DNA from: Synergistaceae bacterium
GTDB lineage: Bacteria; Synergistota; Synergistia; Synergistales; Aminobacteriaceae
NCBI GenBank assembly: GCA_031276855.1
Contig: JAISMH010000056.1
Span: 1-45,976, forward strand
DNA: 45,976 nt
Direction: 5' to 3'
The position numbers were made by a program, and so were the translations under genes. The notes beneath the pieces were generated by a model, which saw only the letters and a program-made list of their open reading frames with translations, was not told the origin of the DNA and ran no database searches. Below, in pieces: positions 43,278 to 45,976 of this stretch. Within the stretch, counting starts at the first letter, position 1, and each line of letters starts with the position of its first letter.

Positions 43278-45071
43278 CTATTCCGCCGCCGCCTCGACCC
43301 GGTCGCCGCCTTTGCGTTTGGCCGCCGAAACGGCGCCGCAGACGGAGGCCGCGAGGGCCGCGGCGTCCATGCCCTGCCGGTACTCCGCGACGCCGGCGCT
43401 GAGAGTCACTCTGTTTTTGCCTTTGCCGTCCCAGGAATCCCCGAAGGCGCCGTTCCGCGCCACGCCGAGAATCGCTTCCGCCTTCCGGCAGGCCGGCGTG
43501 ACCGGCAGGGACGTCAGTAGCATGAATTCGTCCCCGCCCCAGCGCCCCAGAAAATCCGCCGGGCGGGTCTGAGACTTGAGACTTGCCGCCAGATCCCGAA
43601 GCACCTGATCGCCGGCCACGCAGCCGATCCGATCGGTCAGGCCGCGGAAATCGTCGATATTCAACAGAATCAGGGCAAGGGGCTCGCCGCAGGAGGAAAC
43701 GCGGCCGATCTCGGCGGCGAGGACGCGCTCCATGCCCTGACGGTTCAGAAGCCCCGTCGAGGCGTCCGTCGCGGACAAGCGCCGAAGCTGTTCTTCCGTC
43801 CGGCGCAGTTTTGTGTTGTCCGTACAGGCAACGAGCGTCACGTCGTCCGATCCCCACCTCAGGGGCGTCCCGCGCAGGCTCAGAACGAGGACTTCGTCGT
43901 CTCCGGCGCGGACTCTGCATTCCACCGGCGCGGAGAAGCCTCCGCGGATCGCCTGGACGATTTTTTCGGCAAGCCGCTCGCTCTCCGCGTCCCCCTGAAG
44001 GGCCAGGTCCCCGAAAGGACGCCCGACGATGTCACCGCGGGGCATCTTCAGGACACTCAAAAAACGGGTGTTGGCCTCGACGCAGCGACCTTTTCCGTCC
44101 ACGACGCAGAGCATTTCCGGGACGGCGTTCAGGAAGGAAGCCTGCGGAAGCGCGTTCCCGTTCCGGACGGTCTCGGCTGGGTTCAGCAGGGACGTCAGGT
44201 GTACGACCGCCCCGAGAATCTCTCCCGAATCGGGGCCCGTCAGGGGCGCCGCCGTCACGTTCCACTGCTTGCTTCCGTTCCTGCCCTCTTCGACGATGGA
44301 AGACAGGGCCGTGCGCCCCTGAGCGGCGTCCTGAATCAGGGCGCGAAGTTCCGCGGCGAACGCCGTGCCGGTCTCCCGGGGGTAAAGACGGCCGCGGACG
44401 CATTCCTGCCCCATGAAACGCCTGGAGATCTCCTGATAACCCCGCGTGGCGTAAAGCAGGCTCCCGTTTTTGTCCACCGCGAAGCACAAAAACCCGGGGC
44501 AGCTGTTCAGGATCGGCACGGCACAGGCACCGGCGGGATTTTTGCCGCCGGACGAAGACGGGAAAGCGAGGCCGTTCGTCTTCCCCTTCATCAGATCCGT
44601 GATGTCGGAGGCGATGATTTGAATGGAGTCGCTGCCCTGATAGACCGATCGGGAAAACTCGATGTCCAGCCAGCCCAGCGAGTCGTCGGCACGGACGATG
44701 GGGAAGGTGACGTGCGTCGGTTCCTCCATGGCCTCTTTCAGCATGGAGTCCACCTCCTGCAGATAGCCGGGGCCGGAAAGCGAATGGAGTGTCAAGTCCA
44801 CGCCGGACTGCAGACGGAGCCCAAAAAACTCCTCCGCCCGGCGGTTCATCAGCCGGAACACGCCGTCCGGGGTCAGTATGGCGTAAAGAAAGACGGCGCT
44901 ATCCATGATACTAAGGTAGCGCCGCTCCATCTCCCGCAGGACTTTTTCGGCGCGCTTCGTCTTCATCAGTTCTTTTTCCAGTTCGAGAGCCTGCTGAATA
45001 ATCTGATCCCTTTCCTGAGGAAACACGGGAGAATAAAGGCGGCTCTCGTCGTTGAAGGCATTCTCGGACAT
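43278..45071 (-). CDS. PAS-GGDEF diguanylate cyclase
   Basis: A 597-residue cytoplasmic signalling protein. A coiled-coil N-terminus (about 20-50) precedes three PAS-like sensor modules near 50-160, 185-300 and 305-420, then a GGDEF domain with intact GGDEF at 512-516 and an I-site RPAD at 503-506, five residues upstream, for product inhibition. It should make cyclic di-GMP. No signal peptide or membrane segment is seen, so it senses a cytoplasmic cue through PAS. No EAL or HD-GYP gene is in the window. Confidence 0.9.
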   Translation of the reverse strand: MSENAFNDESRLYSPVFPQERDQIIQQALELEKELMKTKRAEKVLREMERRYLSIMDSAVFLYAILTPDGVFRLMNRRAEEFFGLRLQSGVDLTLHSLSGPGYLQEVDSMLKEAMEEPTHVTFPIVRADDSLGWLDIEFSRSVYQGSDSIQIIASDITDLMKGKTNGLAFPSSSGGKNPAGACAVPILNSCPGFLCFAVDKNGSLLYATRGYQEISRRFMGQECVRGRLYPRETGTAFAAELRALIQDAAQGRTALSSIVEEGRNGSKQWNVTAAPLTGPDSGEILGAVVHLTSLLNPAETVRNGNALPQASFLNAVPEMLCVVDGKGRCVEANTRFLSVLKMPRGDIVGRPFGDLALQGDAESERLAEKIVQAIRGGFSAPVECRVRAGDDEVLVLSLRGTPLRWGSDDVTLVACTDNTKLRRTEEQLRRLSATDASTGLLNRQGMERVLAAEIGRVSSCGEPLALILLNIDDFRGLTDRIGCVAGDQVLRDLAASLKSQTRPADFLGRWGGDEFMLLTSLPVTPACRKAEAILGVARNGAFGDSWDGKGKNRVTLSAGVAEYRQGMDAAALAASVCGAVSAAKRKGGDRVEAAAE

Positions 45072-45117
45072 GATATCCTTCCTTCAGCGGATCAGGACAC
45101 CGGTTCCGCTCTCCGCC

Positions 45118-45651
45118 TCACAGCCTTTTCGGAAACCATCCCCCGCTGCAGCGCTTGACGTCGGATATTGTGACGAAACCCTGATCCATGAACAATTTTT
45201 CCACCGTTCCGAGGTCGCTCCGGCGGCAGAAGATCTTCACCACGAGCTTCGGTCCGCTGCGGCCCGTTCCGCTGACCACAGTCGCCCCCAGTCCCATGCC
45301 GCGCACGGCGTCGACGGACAGGCGGGCCTCCGCGTTGTCGTCCATGAACACTTCCGCCAGAATGAAGGTGTCCATCAAACGCTCCTCCAGCCAGGACCCC
45401 ACGTAGTTGCCCGAGGCGAAGCCTCCGCAGTAGGCGATGAGGGCCGGAAAGGAGAGCGTCTTCCCTCCCCCCAGAATGTAGCCGAGGACCACCATGTAGA
45501 CCATGACCTCGAAAAAACCGATACAGCCGGCAATAACGCGCCGGCCTCTGACGAGAAACAGAATCCGCACGGTATTGCAGCTCATGTCGATGATCCGCGC
45601 GAAAAAGATCATACAAAGCCCCAGCAGACCCGTCACGCCCACCGCATCCAA
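45118..45651 (-). CDS. DUF5698/DUF2179 (UPF0316) membrane protein
   Basis: A 177-residue protein. Three transmembrane helices at about 3-90, with the conserved ARIIDMSCNTVRILFLVRGRR (first 20) and GYILGG, form the UPF0316 membrane part, and a small alpha-beta DUF2179 domain (about 105-170; GTGRSGPKLVVKIFCRRSD) follows. DUF2179 domains occur in YitT-type membrane proteins and may bind a small ligand; function unknown. ATG 45651; a 14-bp triplication lies upstream. Confidence 0.85.
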   Translation of the reverse strand: MDAVGVTGLLGLCMIFFARIIDMSCNTVRILFLVRGRRVIAGCIGFFEVMVYMVVLGYILGGGKTLSFPALIAYCGGFASGNYVGSWLEERLMDTFILAEVFMDDNAEARLSVDAVRGMGLGATVVSGTGRSGPKLVVKIFCRRSDLGTVEKLFMDQGFVTISDVKRCSGGWFPKRL

Positions 45652-45696
45652 AAGACTCCGCCTCCCCGAACTCGAACGTCGGCCGATTTCCCGAAA

Positions 45697-45738
45697 ACTT
45701 CTGTCACTAAACTACTGTCACTAAACTTCTCTCACTGA
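45697..45738. repeat. 14-bp triplication upstream of the DUF5698 gene
   Basis: ACTTCTGTCACTAA, ACTACTGTCACTAA and ACTTCTCTCACTGA occupy 45697-45710, 45711-45724 and 45725-45738 in exact register. Confidence 0.92.
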
Positions 45739-45976
45739 CAGCATTATCTACTTTTGACGGGGGAAGTCAAGGTTATTCCCCAGTTCCTGTCACACGTCCG
45801 CGATAATGCATTCTCTTGCCTTGCGCACCGCGCCTCACCTCCGTTACAGTACAGTGGGGCAGAGTTAGAGTAAGGACAAAACCGAGGAGAGCAGGTTGTA
45901 AGAAGATTTTTTCAGGGTAGAAAAATAACTGCTGATTGCGGCAAACGCCTCCACGCCCAGCCACGAGCGAAAACAA
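45739..45976. other. Gene-free right edge
   Basis: No convincing gene, RNA or promoter is visible. A short hairpin TTGAC/GTCAA is near 45754-45770. The minus-strand frame open to the edge (45773-45976) has no family signature and is not called. Confidence 0.5.

Noticed and set aside
45773-45976. A minus-strand frame open at the right edge
   Set aside because: Its translation has no recognisable motif and no ribosome site can be judged at the edge.

Overview
The window is a GC-rich, gene-dense bacterial chromosome segment holding about 39 protein-coding genes, one toxin remnant and many short repeats. No rRNA, tRNA or CRISPR array was seen. Gram-negative-style diaminopimelate peptidoglycan genes (MurE carries the DNPR motif), frequent TTG/GTG starts, a partial dcw cell-wall cluster and an AmmeMemoRadiSam operon fit an anaerobe such as a member of the Synergistota. 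That placement is an inference from gene content only and is weak.

Layout: (1) 1-1220: heptamer array, terminator and a glycosyltransferase. (2) 1257-4447, minus: a ProV-ProW-ProX glycine betaine/proline-type ABC importer with a good promoter. (3) 4778-6450, minus: a small membrane J-domain protein and argG. (4) 6883-8792, plus: cysK-cysE, the two-step cysteine pathway. (5) 8838-15176, minus: YhaM-like HD nuclease, zinc-ribbon/SH3 membrane protein, Sua5, Tgt and TatD. (6) 15332-25865, minus: mraZ-rsmH-ftsL-ftsI-murE-mraY-[YoeB/RelB toxin-antitoxin]-murD-ftsW-murG. murF and murC are absent from their usual places. (7) 26485-30391, plus: metallo-beta-lactamase-fold hydrolase, membrane ankyrin protein, Memo-like protein, AMMECR1 protein and radical SAM enzyme. 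(8) 30402-31294: a monooxygenase-like gene, then an antitoxin with a PIN toxin reduced to 26 codons. (9) 31533-39741, plus: a self-contained hexitol PTS operon with EIICB, HPr, PRD regulator, EIIA, 1-phosphofructokinase-type kinase, sorbose-1-phosphate-reductase-like dehydrogenase and Enzyme I. (10) 39865-45651, minus: dus, coaX, tsaB, deoxynucleoside kinase, PAS-GGDEF diguanylate cyclase and a DUF5698/DUF2179 protein.

Three things stand out. The PTS operon carries every phosphorelay component and lacks mtlD; its dehydrogenase and kinase suggest mannitol catabolism through fructose 1-phosphate. The AmmeMemoRadiSam trio, of unknown function, sits in a five-gene run with a hydrolase and a membrane ankyrin protein. 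The DNA is also unusually rich in short tandem duplications (mostly 12-19 bp, often 15) at translation starts and gene ends, plus two families of dispersed palindromic repeats. Several genes (murG, mraY, ptsI, sua5) end inside such repeats, and MurG appears to have gained a repeat-encoded tail of about 33 residues.
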